Source: Mansonella perstans
Taxonomy: Eukaryota > Nematoda > Chromadorea > Rhabditida > Onchocercidae
Length of the DNA: 64,000 bases
NCBI GenBank assembly: GCA_037074765.1
Contig: JBAMDO010000051.1
Span: 186,001 to 250,000, forward strand
Reading direction: 5' to 3'
Every line of letters begins with the position of its first letter. The first letter of the stretch is position 1. A program made the translations under genes and the position numbers. A model generated the notes under the pieces. The model had not been told where the DNA came from. It saw nothing but the letters and a program-made list of their open reading frames with translations, and did no database searches. Of this stretch, positions 39,992 through 53,400 are shown one piece after another.

Positions 39992-41560
39992 TCAGTTATA
40001 GGCGACTGGTGCAGCGTTCAATCCAGGTATATTATTATTGTTGAAGGAGTGACGCTGATATCCACGCAAAACTCGATCTTTTAACCTGAAATCAAGAAGG
40101 CTCTAGAATACTTCGAAAAAGATGAACCAGTTCTTCAGTTCTTCGGTGTTTCTCTCTATTAATCACTTAAAAATAAGAAAACTAGTGATGACGGTTTTTC
40201 CTTCTCAGAAAAACAGAGATAAAACGAAAGAGGGGTGGAAGATAATAGCAGAACAATGTCATTAAAAGCTCTAAAAAGTCAAAAGGATTAAAAAGAATTA
40301 GGAGGAAACAAAACACAGAAACAGAAAGGAAATAGATTTAAAAGGAAACAGTCAAAAGAATGCATTGCAACCGGAGTTCCAATACAAAGACTGAATGTAT
40401 CAGAACATCAAGGAAGCATCAGCACATTAAGAACATTACTAAAATTCAGAAAAAAAAATGGTCGAAAAGTTGAAATGAGGTTAAAATGACTGCGTGATAA
40501 TGAAGAAATACTTCAACGTAATTCTTTAATTTAATGAGAAAACGAACTTCTGGAACAGTGGAAAGGTCCACGCTTACCTGTCATCACCGTATTCGCAAAC
40601 AATGCATTTTTTATTCCGATTAAGTGCCAGCAAAACTTGATATGCTTGGGATGATTTCGTGATTGTATTATATGTACAATTGCGCAGGAGTACCAATTTC
40701 ACCTCGAGCCTCTGAAAATAAAGTTAGGAAAACCAAAAATTTCCGCAGAAATTTGAGCTCTGAAGCCTTTTGTTTATTGTGTTTTATGTAATGAAGTGGA
40801 AGAATGCTCTATTATGGTGGTTTTCTGACCAAGATTCAGATATCAGCAGATCGTATTATTCGTAATTATGGAACTCCTTACACGTAATTAAAGACTTGAG
40901 TTTTCTAATCGTGTAATTTCTGAAGCCAATACGTGATATAATTTCTGCTCTAGTTATAAGAAACCATCAATCTGTAAAAAAATCAGTAATAAGAAAACGA
41001 TATCTACTGTCACAATTGATATGTGCATTGAAACGATGAAACTCACTTCCAATGTACGTTCAACGTCAGGTACATCAACCATTTTGAAATCAACATTTAA
41101 AAATTCAATAGATTTAATTCTCCATGCTCTAATGTGAACTATACCACGAAGTAACCGTTGAAAATTAGGATAATTGGCCTGAAATGAATTGTAAAGAATT
41201 CGATTACCGGAACTACAAAAATATTAATGAATGGGAGTCGAGATTATAAGAAAAGATGATAATTCTGCAATGTTATCTTTCCTCAAAGGCAAACTGGAAA
41301 TTGCAGAAGATAGAGTACATAGTCGATCAGAACAATTCAACATGAAAACAAAAAAGCATGCATACAGCGAATGGACGAAGATCGCATCGAGAATGGAACT
41401 GCAAGATGAATTTACCGCTGGTTGTTTCCATGACTGATAAGCGATCAGGTGACAAGCCCACACGATACATATAGTCGACACCATCCAAAAACTGCTGACC
41501 TGATGTTTTCAGCAGTAACTTCTCTGTTGCCATCGCAGTTAAACTTTTCACCAGAATCAT
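39992..41560 (-). CDS. Unrecognised protein, complete model, 4 exons, 184 aa
   Basis: Exons: 41366-41560, 41047-41178, 40578-40711 and 39992-40085 (TGA). All four junctions are GT..AG and phases agree. I do not recognise the protein. It has no signal peptide or membrane span. The middle (ANYPNFQRLLRGIVHIRAW, then IKSIEFLNVDF) has the regular hydrophobic spacing of helix-strand repeats. The C-terminal tail is basic then Asn-rich (HSFNNNNIPGLN). It shares a loose F..LL.G....IKSIEFL-like pattern with the last exon of the neighbouring gene (37515-37632), so the two may be diverged tandem paralogues, possibly F-box-associated. A second in-frame ATG at 41533 is an alternative start. Confidence 0.6.
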
Positions 41561-42679
41561 CCCAGTTCGAAATTCGAAATTTTATCTTCAAAATTATTGA
41601 TATTTAGTAAAGAACGAGTGATAAGTGAATGGAAACCAGGAGCCATTTCAAAAATCAAACGTTGCCTTTATAAATTGTGCAACGGTTTCCCTTTTCCATA
41701 TTTTCTACACATTTACTAGAGCAAATCGTTCAAGTAAAACATCATCATGCAAAATGGATAACCACGGAGAGAATGCCATTAAGAATACAGAGGTAATGAT
41801 AGTGATAATGAAACTAATAATGATAAAGAAAGTATGTCGAAGCTAGCTAGGAGATGGAAAATTAGTGAATGATAAAGCATTAGAGCAGTCGCAATGATTA
41901 GGGTAGAGCAGAATGGAAAAGAATTAAGTCGATCGTAACCCCATGTCAATGCGACGGATTTCCCCGTATCCTTCTCTCGAACCTAATCACTACCAACCAA
42001 TGGTAATTCATAGCTTACGAATCCTGCGATTTTCAAATCGCGGACTTAGTGAGTGTAGTATAATCTTGACGGGCCGTGCCCAAATTTGACACTGTAGGAA
42101 TAATAGATCGAGTGAAGAAGAATATTCGTGCTGGATTCCGTTAGCGTGGATTCAGCGTGGATTCCGAGTGGAAGTAGTGGGTATCTGAGATTCTCGTTCT
42201 TTTTCATATTCACCGCTCAATGTATTATGTTCATTGGTGCTTGTGGTACTATTGTGCGTCCATTCTCCGAATATACTTTTTCTCCGCTGTAAAATTTACC
42301 TTCCATAAGGTTTTGGTTGTAAAGAAAACAAAGTGAATTGCTGAAATAACAGTCGAAAATGAAAGACATGTGTAAAGTCCATGAAGAATATGTATATTTT
42401 GGCTAGTTTTTGCTATTCGGACCACAAAATGTCTAAACTTACATAGGAAGAAATTTTCAAACGTATCATCAGATAAAAAGTTTCGTCTATTAGAACTGAT
42501 TGTAATTTATCACAAGCTTACATAGTAAGAAATTCCATGATCATAGCTCTTTCGACTATCGTTTACGTTGGTCTGTTTAGCACCTATCTGACTAATTTGA
42601 AATCCTCCGATGTTTGTCGTTTCACTTCTACCCGTCATCGGTTTTAACAATGCTATCTTGTTCTTTATGGTGAGTTTAA
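41561..42679. other. Intergenic; includes a small perfect hairpin
   Basis: No gene supported. GCGATTTTCAAATCGC near 42026-42041 is an inverted repeat with a tiny loop; it does not belong to a tRNA cloverleaf. A GTGGATTC/CGTGGATTCCG duplication is near 42145-42165. Confidence 0.45.
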
Positions 42680-43400
42680 TAAATTTAAGAGCCCAAACAG
42701 TGATTGTGGTTCTTACAAGCCCGGATCATTTGCTGTTTGAGAATCAACCTTTGCAGCAATTCGTTTTTCCTTCTCTTCAAATTCGAATTCTACCACAAAA
42801 CTACTGGGATTTTTTCCAAATCCAATTACTTTATAACAAAGTTGGCGACTCGTATACCAGTAAGTATTGCTAGCAGTTCCAACAGTGGTATACTTATACC
42901 TTTAATTGGAACAACTTGATTTGTCGAAGAATATTGCGCTATTTCTTTCGTCGATATGTTTGTTTAAAATGTATACCGCTGCTGAATATGCAAAATTTGA
43001 TGCGTGGAGTTGATGGTTTCAGCGCCGCTCCGATCGTGTCTTTATCGTTTATCCAACTCATGGTGAGGATTTTTGTTGCACCTCCTTCGATTCTGTCTTG
43101 TTTCGGTATTGCATTATTGAAATTTTGATGATTGGAAAGAAATTCGCGAATATTCATCGCCGCATTTTTGAAGATATCCTTTACTTCGCAATATTTATTT
43201 ATAGCTTCCCTTGCTCCATTTGCTGACAACATGACATTATGCACATATAAATTCCTCCTGATTTCTAGCGTCAAATCTTCCATAACTTTCATTACCTTTT
43301 TTCTTTCTCTTATAGTAACTTTTAACGAATTAATTCCTGATATCAAATGAATTCCAAATGGCAATGTATTCCTTATATAACAAAATTGGCTGTTTTATTT
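42680..43400 (-). mobile_element. BEL/Pao LTR retrotransposon fragment, decayed
   Basis: On the minus strand an uninterrupted frame at 42939-43364 (141 codons, no ATG start) reads as part of a BEL/Pao reverse transcriptase: PFGIHLISG, RRNLYV, then SANGAREAINKYCEVKDIF and FNNAIPKQDR. The catalytic YVDD box reads YVHN, so the enzyme would be dead. A second block at 42780-42919 (VPIKGISIPLLELLAILTG) matches the conserved region downstream of the RT in BEL/Pao polyproteins. It is joined here almost directly, so an internal deletion of well over 100 codons is implied, and it contains stops. No LTRs, gag or integrase were found around it. The plus-strand frames at 42610-43350 are shadows. It is an old, non-functional relic. 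Confidence 0.8.
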
Positions 43401-44741
43401 TTTCAAGTAATAAGTAATCTTACACAAATTTTGCTAATCTCAATTACATTCATTGAAGTTTAGCGTAATTTTTCCAATTTATATCTTTTTTTTCCAATAT
43501 ATGCTGTTTTTAAGCACCAAGCTTATATTGTTCCTTTCAAAATTATTTATCTGAGAAATGATCATAGAAATCCGATTTTTTTCAAAATTCAGTTTGCAAA
43601 AAATTTTTCGAAATGCTTAACAAATTGTTTGCAACTGAACTTCTATGAACAAAAAAGAAAGAACAAGATGAATTTTAGCAAATGCTTGAGTTCGTGCTTT
43701 TTTTTTAAAGTAAAAAGCTTCAATTTGCCAAAGCTTATTTTTTTAAATTTTTTTTTAGAGCTTATTTTTCAAATAAATCTTATGGGAATAATTTGTAATT
43801 TTTATGTTTACTTTTGTATTTTGAATTATTTACCATGAATGAAAATTATTAATTTAGCAGTAAAATATCTTACAACATTTTATATTATATATACTTCATC
43901 CTATTATTATTATTTTAATATCAGTTGTTTATCGGATTAGGGTCAAGAAATATACGAATTTCAACAGTTTTGAAATATTTTTTCTGTTAATTTATGATAG
44001 CAAAAGAGTGGGGACGATACTAACATATAAAAGTAATACCTGAAATATTCAGAAAAGAAAATTTTAAGGATCGTTAAATTACTTGTGTTGTTATGGTAAA
44101 AAATGAATATGACTATAAGATGATGTGATTAGGTGGAAGAAACAAACTTCGAAGTACTGGAAATTATCATTCTTCTGAATAATATTTATCAGCAGGTATT
44201 TTCATCGTCATACTCTGAAATTAAATTATTTTAATAAAATTTATTTTTTAACTTTAAATACTTGCCAAGTCATATTTTACCTATGACTTTATTATCGATT
44301 TGTTATAATAATTATTAAGGTTTTAATTTAACGGGAAAATAATGAGCATCGAGTTGAAAATTTTAATTTCGAAGGTAACTGGAAGATAAACAAAAAACAC
44401 TGAGAAGATTGACTGAAACCAAAAATCAAGCCTAATATCTATATCACTCTTTGCTTTAGTGCTGTTTGTTTTAATTAACCGTTGTATCAGTTTGTATAAA
44501 ATTTTCGATTTACGAGATAGTAATGGTGAGACTAAATGATCTGAATTATGCGATCATGGCTAGGTAAAATAAGAATGATACAAAAGGCAAACAGTGAAAA
44601 GAAAACAAGAGCGTGTCAATATTGATACCTTCAATAGATTGCAGTGGGACTGTTGTTCCTGCTATCCTGACTTTTGATAGTGTTATTTCTAGGCCAAAAG
44701 CTTTGAACTGGTGTCTTTCTTATCATAATATCGCTTACGCG

Positions 44742-44773
<32 letters not shown>

Positions 44774-46472
44774 CCAATTCATTTAGTCTAATATGTTATG
44801 TTTCCTGATTATTGGATGTTGGATCGCGATTAGCTCAAGTTGATTTATTTCTGCTACTGCTAATATCACTATCATAATTGCTCGATTTTTTTTCTTAGAA
44901 TGCAAGTTCAGTTAGTATTACAGGACGATTCAATGTGTGCTTTGAATTCCCAAATTCTGTTATCGTTGATTCAATCTTATCATTTTACAACGCCTTCTAA
45001 ATTTAACTGCTCATCTTTTACTAATAATATTGCAACGATAATCGTACAGCATTGCAAAATTTTGTTGCGGAACCATCATCCGTAAAATTAGTCATTAATC
45101 AATCATTGGTAAGATAGCGCTATTTCAAAACATTTGAGATGCAGCAAATGTTTGAAAGTCTCGAAATTGATGCATAATTTAGAAATCTCCATCACAAATC
45201 GAATTTTTACGATATATATCAGACAAATAATTGATCACACAAAGGGAATAATCAAATATGTTTAAAATTAAAGTGATGAAGCATTTTTAAATTCTCCTCT
45301 TGGAATATGTAATTTAATTCATTTTACAAATCTGTTTAATATTTAGTTAGATCTTAAATGGAGCATGAGAACATCATAAAGATCATACAACCATTCGCAT
45401 ATTGTAAACCACTTTCACTATATCTAAATCTAGTATCATAAATTCGCATGATTTTTTTTTCTGAACAAGTATAAACGACCGCAATTTTTCTTTTCCTATT
45501 CCAAGAAACAGTGATCATTCTTGTGCAGTATATTCTTTGATAACTCTCTTATAAACTTCAACGTTCTCAACGAAATGAAGAAATTGGATCTTAGACCAGA
45601 ACGACGAAACAAATTTAATAGTTTTTGAAATTTCCATCTCGGAACATTTCATTGCATAATACTCCAAGAATGATGTAATGAAAACAAATATGAAATAAGT
45701 CATATTGGGCGACAATTTTAGATTAAACATTTAAATGATTTATCAAATTTCCTCTCAACAAAAATAAAGTCGGGAAGAAAAAAACGAACAAAGATTTGAA
45801 TACACTGATTGAAAAAAGAACAAACATGTGAAAGTTTTATTATTTCAATCTTTTGTTTATAATTCATAATTTCGGAAAAAAAACTTTACAATTACATAAA
45901 GAAATAATTATTAAAACTGAATTCATTCGTCAACAAAATGATAAGGAACTAAAGCATCGGAAATCATATGAAATATTTTTCACATTGTCGAATTATTTGC
46001 CACAAATTTCAAGAAAAAAAAAAAAATTATAAAATATTTTCCATTTTTTCTAGATTATCTAGATATTAATTATTTGGGCACAAAAAATTCTTTTCAGATA
46101 ATTAACATTTAATTAAATTCTATTCATATAGTATGCACAAGTGCAAAACATAAAAAAGTAAGCCAAATGTGCAAGTGTAGCCAAATAACGAAATTGCTGT
46201 AAACGAATTCATGGCAGAAAAGAATACTAAATTGAATAATTTAATTGATGGCAAGGAATCTTAAAAATAATCGCTGTGATTTTCATATGCATCACGTAAC
46301 AACGTGTAATGTGACAAATGCAAATTTTTGTAAAATATTTGTACTTTTTTTTGTTTTATCTTTGATGCAAACACAAAAAAACAAAATATTTTTTAATAAA
46401 ATATGTTTTCAAAAAAAAAAAATTTCCTTAAAATTAAAAATAAATGTTAATTAAAATAATGTTATTTAACTA
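43401..46472. other. Intergenic, very AT-rich
   Basis: No gene supported. A T-rich run lies at 44741-44766. A 61-codon ATG frame at 44900-45085 (+) faces a short minus-strand frame (IESTITEFGNSKHTLNRPV) with a faint resemblance to retroelement polyprotein; neither is convincing. Confidence 0.4.
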
Positions 46473-48816
46473 TTACCGCCAAAGGCAACGTTCTTTAAAT
46501 ACTGCACTGAAATTATTATTTTGTTGCTTCAAATAATTGTGACATTTAGCTGTGACGATCCATGACCATGTAGAAATTATTATACCAATGAATATACTAA
46601 CAGTCATTAATATTTGATCTGAAATGAATTAATTCTTGATACTACAATTCTTCTTGTAAAATTATTTCAAAAAAAAAGGAATGAAAATGTATTTTTCGTT
46701 TTCTTTTGATTCCTGAATTATTTTATTCATCATTGATCAAGATTATACTTTCAGGTGAGAAGCAGAAAATAATATTAATAATAATAATGGTGGTAATAAT
46801 GGTAATTAAACAAAATAAAATATTGCAAAAGAAAAAAGAAACAATGAAATGAAGGAAACAAAATTAAAGAAATAATTTCAAAATCATAGAGCATTGCAAT
46901 TCTTCTAAATATATAAATAAATTACTGCTTAAATAATCAAAAATTCAGAACATAGTCCTAATTAAGCAATTATTGAAATTTATGGCATATAAGTGATGAA
47001 GTACAAAAGAGAGAAAATAATTGTTCAGTTAATTAAAAGTATATGATTGCATAAAATTAATCATTGGAATATTTGCAGTATTTTTCCTTAACGCTTCAGA
47101 TAATTTATTATGAAACCAAAAAATTTTTAAATCACTTTTAAAACTAACCAAATTTCCTATTGAATGTTTGTTTCTTATATGTTATTGTATAATATAATGT
47201 ATAAATAGCCAACAGAAGAAAACCTGCACATTGGACTATCTGAAAATATGCCAAAATTTTGATAATATTGAATTAATTAAAAAAGAAAATGCTGAATCAA
47301 AAGTGATTAAATTAATAAAATAATTAATAAATTAAATTAAAATTTGCAATAAATTAGGCTTACGGAAATTTTTCGGATGCTAAATTTTGTATTTAAGCAT
47401 TCGGCATGAATTTTTCAATATAAAAAAATATAGTACAGAGTATAATTAGTGTAAAATTGATATGTCTTGATTACGTTCAGTCTTGTTTGTAACGCTTTAT
47501 ATTGTAATGTTTAAATATTACAGTCAATGAATTTTCACATAAAGTTTATCGCAAGCTCAGTGTATTCCTTAATATTTATTAAATATTTCCAAGTTGTTTA
47601 AACCAAAATGATGACACTTTATCGAAAAAATTAAAATAACGGAATAATTTGAAACGTTTCTTTTTTTTTCAAATATAATTCTGAATGAATTACTGAATGC
47701 TTTATCTAATAACGATTTATAAAATCAATCTTGATTTTTATTTTTAAATTTATCGTGTTAAATTTTTCCAGTTTACTATGGTGCTTTTACAATATGCAGA
47801 AGCAATATGTAAAAAGACTTTGTCTTCAAGTTTTAAAAATTATTTAGTCATCGCTTGCTTCCAGTTCTTTTTGAAAATTATTCAAAGATGTAATTTTCAG
47901 GAAGAACCATTCAGTCATACTAATGCTGATAGTAATCAATCTAACTGATTTGCTTTGAGGAAGGAATTCAGTAAACAATGATCAAATAGATAAAATATAG
48001 ATCAAATAAAATAACATAATTTCAACATTATTTCAACTACTAAATTTTACACGTAACTTCGTTTTTTTTTTTACTGTTATTTAAAATTACTAATAACTTT
48101 GTCAAATGACTATTTGTATGAATTAAAAATTTCAGCAAATATAATTTGAAAAAAAAAGTAACGAACAGAAGTAATAATAAATGGAAGTAAAAATGCTGGT
48201 TTTTCATAGTATAAGCCATAAAAAATCAGTGTAGCGGTAATTGTATTAATAATGACCAATACAACATCCAGTATAAAATTCACTGAATAAATGCCAAAAT
48301 AAATGCTAACAATATTGTAAGCAGATAAAATTAAGGCTGATGTTGCCACATATAGTGTTGCCATCTGAAATTTGAAAAAAAAATTCAAATTCAAGAGAAA
48401 ATTCAAATCAATAATTTATACACTTCATTATTACAGTGAAAAAATCAACAAAACATAAATGTATGAAGAAAGTTTGTTTACTTTGATCGAAAAAAAAAAG
48501 ATAGAACTGTGAGAATTTTTGAATGAAAGATGTTAAGCATAAAAAATATTCCAATAAATTTATTTCTTCAGTTTTAATCACAAAAAATATGTAATCTAAA
48601 AATAAAAAAAAGTTAAATTGATTTCGAGCAGTAGAGACAAGATTTTATAATTAAATTGACAATTAATTTGTAGGTTAATTTTGAAATAAAATTTAGAATA
48701 TTTTTGAGTAGTACTTTAATGTGAACGGTACCACCGCAGCATCGGTGAGTGTACTCAGTATCAGTATCGTATTCATCGGTGCAAAATATTTGGCACGGTA
48801 ACCCACAACATCTCAT
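46473..48816 (-). CDS. Four-span membrane protein, LAPTM4-like, 4 exons, 178 aa
   Basis: Exons: 48715-48816, 48167-48364, 47149-47239 and 46473-46618 (TAA); phases 0, 0 and 1 agree and the junctions are GT..AG. The N-terminal cytosolic segment is short and Cys-rich (MRCCGLPCQIFC, then RCCGG). Four hydrophobic segments follow: about residues 37-58 (YVATSALILSAYNIVSIYFG), 62-84 (VNFILDVVLVIINTITATLI), 91-118 (FLLPFIITS joined to IVQCAGFLLLAIY), and 132-152 (MTVSIFIGIIISTWSWIV). The RCCGG before the first span, four spans and ~180 aa length are typical of nematode relatives of lysosomal LAPTM4 proteins; that assignment is by architecture rather than a firm sequence match. The protein probably sits in an endolysosomal or plasma membrane. 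The C-terminus is polar (KQQNNNFSAVFKERCLWR). Confidence 0.7.
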
Positions 48817-50397
48817 CGTCTTAAATGATGATCTATATTTGCCCTGAAAGTTTAATTTTACTAGTTGCTTCTACTTTAAACTTATTTTGGAAACTGAATT
48901 CAAATTTCACTAAGGTATTCCATAAATTTGATAATAAAACATTTTTTCATCGTCATAGGCGTTATTCTTTTTATCTTAAGGCTTTCACTGAACAACAATA
49001 TCATCAAATTTCTGTTTGAAATTCAGATCAAATTTCAGAATCGATTATTACAATTTCATCCAAAACTTTTTTAATTTGTCGATAAAAATAAAAATCTCGA
49101 AAATAGTTTGAATTTTTTTTCGTTTCTCATCTTTTTTCATTATCCTTAAAAAAAATCGACAAAAAAAATTAAAAACTTAACAAAAAGGAATTAATTATAA
49201 TTTGAAAAATTGAAATAAATTAGTGCGTTATCAATAATTTTTGTCAGAGTTATAATACAACCAAAAAAAAATAATAGTGATAAGTGATGGAAATGATGAT
49301 AACAGTAATAATTATAATGTTTATCATAATAAATAATAATAATAAGCAATGATACAATGATATAACATGTTTCCACCGTACTGATGGTGCAAATGTAAAA
49401 GCATCGATGGGCGCTGTCAGTGAACGGCGATCTGTTTATTCCTCACACCCTGCGGTATCATAAGCTATTTCGTGAAAACAGCCATTAATTCATTTTTTTT
49501 TTTACAACTCTCGTTTAAAGGGAAACAATCACTTACAAAAATCAATAAATGATTTTTCTAATTCTGTATCACATATTTAAATTAAACTCTTATGAATTCT
49601 TATCGAATCATCTAAGATCACAACAGTATCACAAGCAGAAGTTTCAAAATCACCAATCTCTTAAGAGAATGGCATATCAAAAAATGGATGGATAACCAGA
49701 TAACCTGGCTCAACACCTGGCATCATTAAATCGTTGTTTTCGCTTTCTGATTCTCAAACTTATCACGCATCATTCATTCAATGCAAGGCGTAGCATTTTT
49801 TAACTTTTCAAAATTTTCGTTTTTTATTGCATGCTTTATTGAAAGGGATGGAAATAATGATTGCAATTATAAACAATTACTTAACAAATTTATTTAATTT
49901 ATACCATATTGATTTATAATCAAAAATTTTTAATAATTTGAAAGGTAATTTCTGTAATGATAGACTGCAAGTTTGATTTATTAATAACAACAAGTTCACG
50001 AATAATTAACACATTTCAAATGCAAATTAATTATGTCATGAATTATTTGCTAAAGAAAGTAAACAATGAATAAAATTAAGGTATGACAAATACACATTTT
50101 GCAAAGAAATGTTTGAGATAACAAACATTTGAATTTATATCAATTGGAATTATTAATTTCTCATTTTATGGAACAAAAAATAATTTAACCATTAAAATTT
50201 AAAAAAAATTAAATTTGCTAGAAAATTAAAATTATTGAAATTCGTAATTTAAAATCTTATCCATTCATTTCTAGCTACCAATAAATCAATAAATATCTTT
50301 TTGTTTGGTTTTGTTTTTTTTTCAAAGTGATAACAATAAATGAATTAATAAAATTTTGTCAAATTTTTGAAAATTTAAAAAAAGACAAGACAAGATT

Positions 50398-50483
50398 TAG
50401 TTTTGATTGTTGCTAGCATTTGCTTAGATACATTTTCGTATAGTTTTGATTGTTGCTAGCATTTGCTTAGATACATTTTCGTA
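50398..50483. repeat. 43 bp perfect tandem duplication
   Basis: Two adjacent identical 43-base copies (TAGTTTTGATTGTTGCTAGC then ATTTGCTTAGATACATTTTCGTA) at 50398-50440 and 50441-50483. Complete identity suggests a recent event or an assembly artefact. Confidence 0.9.
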
Positions 50484-53400
50484 TAAAATACATTAATATA
50501 AAATTGCATTTGATATTTGCCAGGAAAGAATTTCTTCATAATTCATTTCACAGCAATAAAACATTTTTCATTATCAAATTTTTGAGGAAAATTTTAGAAA
50601 AAAATAATTAACAGTTAGACAGTTGGTAATTGAAGTCAGTTAAAAAAAGTTAAATAATTAATTAATGAATAAATTGTTTGAAGACAAGAATTTTTGCTTT
50701 TCTTTTTTTCCCACTGATCTTATTTAAATGAAATGTTGCGAAACAAAAATCGTAATTAGCACTTAATTACTTGTACAATGGGAAAAATAAAATGATATAT
50801 TTTGCTGCTCTACTTGTTTTCATTTTCCTTTGCTACTTGAAATTAAGCTAGCTAAATTTCAAAAAAATTTTTAAAATGAAATGAAACATTTGAAAATCAA
50901 ATCGAAATATTTTGTTGAAACAATATTATTTTATTATTTCTTTTTATTCATTATTACTATTTATTATTACTTTCATTATTATTATTTTATTCATTATCAC
51001 TCCATAAACATTAGCTGGCAATGATAAGATATCATGCAAGCTTTTGTTAAACACTTTTCAGTTAAAATTAAATAAAAAAAGAATTTTTTTTAGTTGTGGA
51101 AAATTAATTAATCCTTTTAAATTTTGTACAAAGATAAAAGCAGTTTTTTTCGCTTCAACATTAAGTACATTTAGTTTTTTTTTTTCAAATCAAAAATATG
51201 GTCAGAATGTTGCCTTCAAACATTAATCATTTTGGGCTTTTGTTTGCTCTTACTTACTTCAGATAAATTAATCTTGGATGGCAAAAAAAAAAACTTTAAA
51301 TAAGTGTTAGCCAATTAATCATGTGCAATGATGTTTATATTTCTGGCTATTGCTAACGGTACATGGAAGCTTTGTGAAGTTTTTTTATTTATGAATTATT
51401 ACTTGTTTATGTAATTATGTACATCTACCACTAACAAACAACCTTATAAATTTTCATATTTTTCAATAATTTTAAAATAACAACAAATACATATTTTTTG
51501 TATGAACATAAAATGACCATTAAATATACATGCTTCAAAAATTACTAATGTTTCAAACACTACAATTACTATTATATTTCCTTATGGTTTATCATAATCT
51601 ATTTCAAGCACTGCAATATACTTAATAAAGTATTGTTAAGAAAAATTACCGAAGAATAGCTTGTTGATTGTGATGGTTGCAAGAAAAGATTCCAACAATC
51701 ATAATAATAGATTATGATAATCATGATAATAGCCAAGAAATAGGATTATATTCTAACGTTTGAAATTTGAACATTTCATGTTCAATAATTGAAAATGAGC
51801 AAAAAAAGAAACTTCAAAAATTTCAATTTTATTGCAAGCAAAAAATGAACAAAAGTATATAGCAAAAGAAATAAACAAAAAAAAAAATATTGTTTGTTAT
51901 TTTACTAATATTCTTGCTGAAACAATAAGATAACGATAATTGTTATTGTTTTATTTGCTAAATTAATAAGCTTACAATAAAGTTATTTTATTAGAGAAAA
52001 GAAAAAATTGCTTCAGATTTTTTATAACTTTTCAAAATAAATATTTTTTAAATGTTGATTTATTTTTTAATGAAATTTCATTTAATTGAAGGGATATCAA
52101 CAACTAGCAAGTCTTAGCATCATTTAAACTTCAGAATATTTTGCCTTCTCTGACTTTATCACTTTATCGCTTTGCAAATATTCACAAAACTCTAAAAAAT
52201 AGAAAGAGAACACGAGAAAGATAGAAAGTGGCAGAGAGCAAGAGAGAAAGAAAGATTCACTACACTTGAAAGATAAATAACTGTTTGAAATATTTTCCAG
52301 AAGAAAACAAAATATTATGCTAATTAATAATGCATTATTTTTAGAAAAAAGAGCTAAAAAAAAATTAAGTAAAAATAAAAAATATAAACAAACTAATCAA
52401 TAAGCAATTAATAAAATATGATTAAAATTAAAAAATGAAATGAATCATGAAATAATGAAATTGATAAATTTCGTTAAAAATTTGTTTTTATTTTTTCACT
52501 GAAGATAATTAATTACAAAAATTCACTATAAACATAAAATAAATTAAATTTTGTCAAAAAATGTAACAAATTTTGATGCCTAAAAAAATGAATTTAAAAA
52601 TGATTTTATGAAATATGAATGCTATTCTGGAAAAAAAGCATTGAAGGATAAATGATCTGTAGCGTAGTGTAATTGACTGAAACTTTCTGAATTAAATCCT
52701 CTCTGTTAAAACTGTCATCAAATAAATCATAACAGTAATCATTTTGATACAACGTAATTTATATTTGAAAATTTAAAAAATTTGATTAAATCTATCAAAT
52801 AATTTCTTTTTCGCCGTTTACTTTTCATTTTTCTTTTTTTCTTTTTTTTTTTTTTTTTCAAAAATTACACAAATAAATGATATGTTTAAAAAAAAGAAAA
52901 AAGAAAGAGAAAGAGATCCGACAGTAATTATACTCATTTGAAATAGAAAGAAAAAAATTCACTGGTGACAATTTTAACAGACAAACTAATTTAGGAATCA
53001 TTTATTCAAACTTGTTTCATTTTTTTTAACATTTTTGAATAAGTCTTAAAATTGAAATGCTTGCCCTTAGGCATATTAATTTTTGATAATTTCATGGAAA
53101 AGGAACGAAAGAAAGTAATTGTTAAAATTTTCAGTTATTGCATATTGCTTGATTGAATTGAAATATGAATGTACTTATTACTTATTGTGTTCATCTATCA
53201 TCGATACGTTAATCGAATTGAATTCAGGTTAGCAATTATTAAATTATTTATGGTTACGGATCAAAAATTTAAATTATTAATAAATGCATTTTACTGATAA
53301 AAATTAACTACAAAATTAATTAACAGAGAAACAACTAACTGTAAAAGAATCATTGATCGAATTGTGTCGAATTTTTCGCAAAATGAACCACTATAGAACC

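Noticed and set aside
42020..42045. tRNA-like hairpin
   Set aside because: Only one stem is present; no cloverleaf, T-loop or acceptor stem could be built around it.
42610..43350. Plus-strand frames of 70-87 codons
   Set aside because: They are antisense shadows of the BEL/Pao relic on the minus strand.
42939..43364. Host gene of 141 codons
   Set aside because: The frame starts without ATG and its content matches a BEL/Pao reverse transcriptase rather than a host protein.
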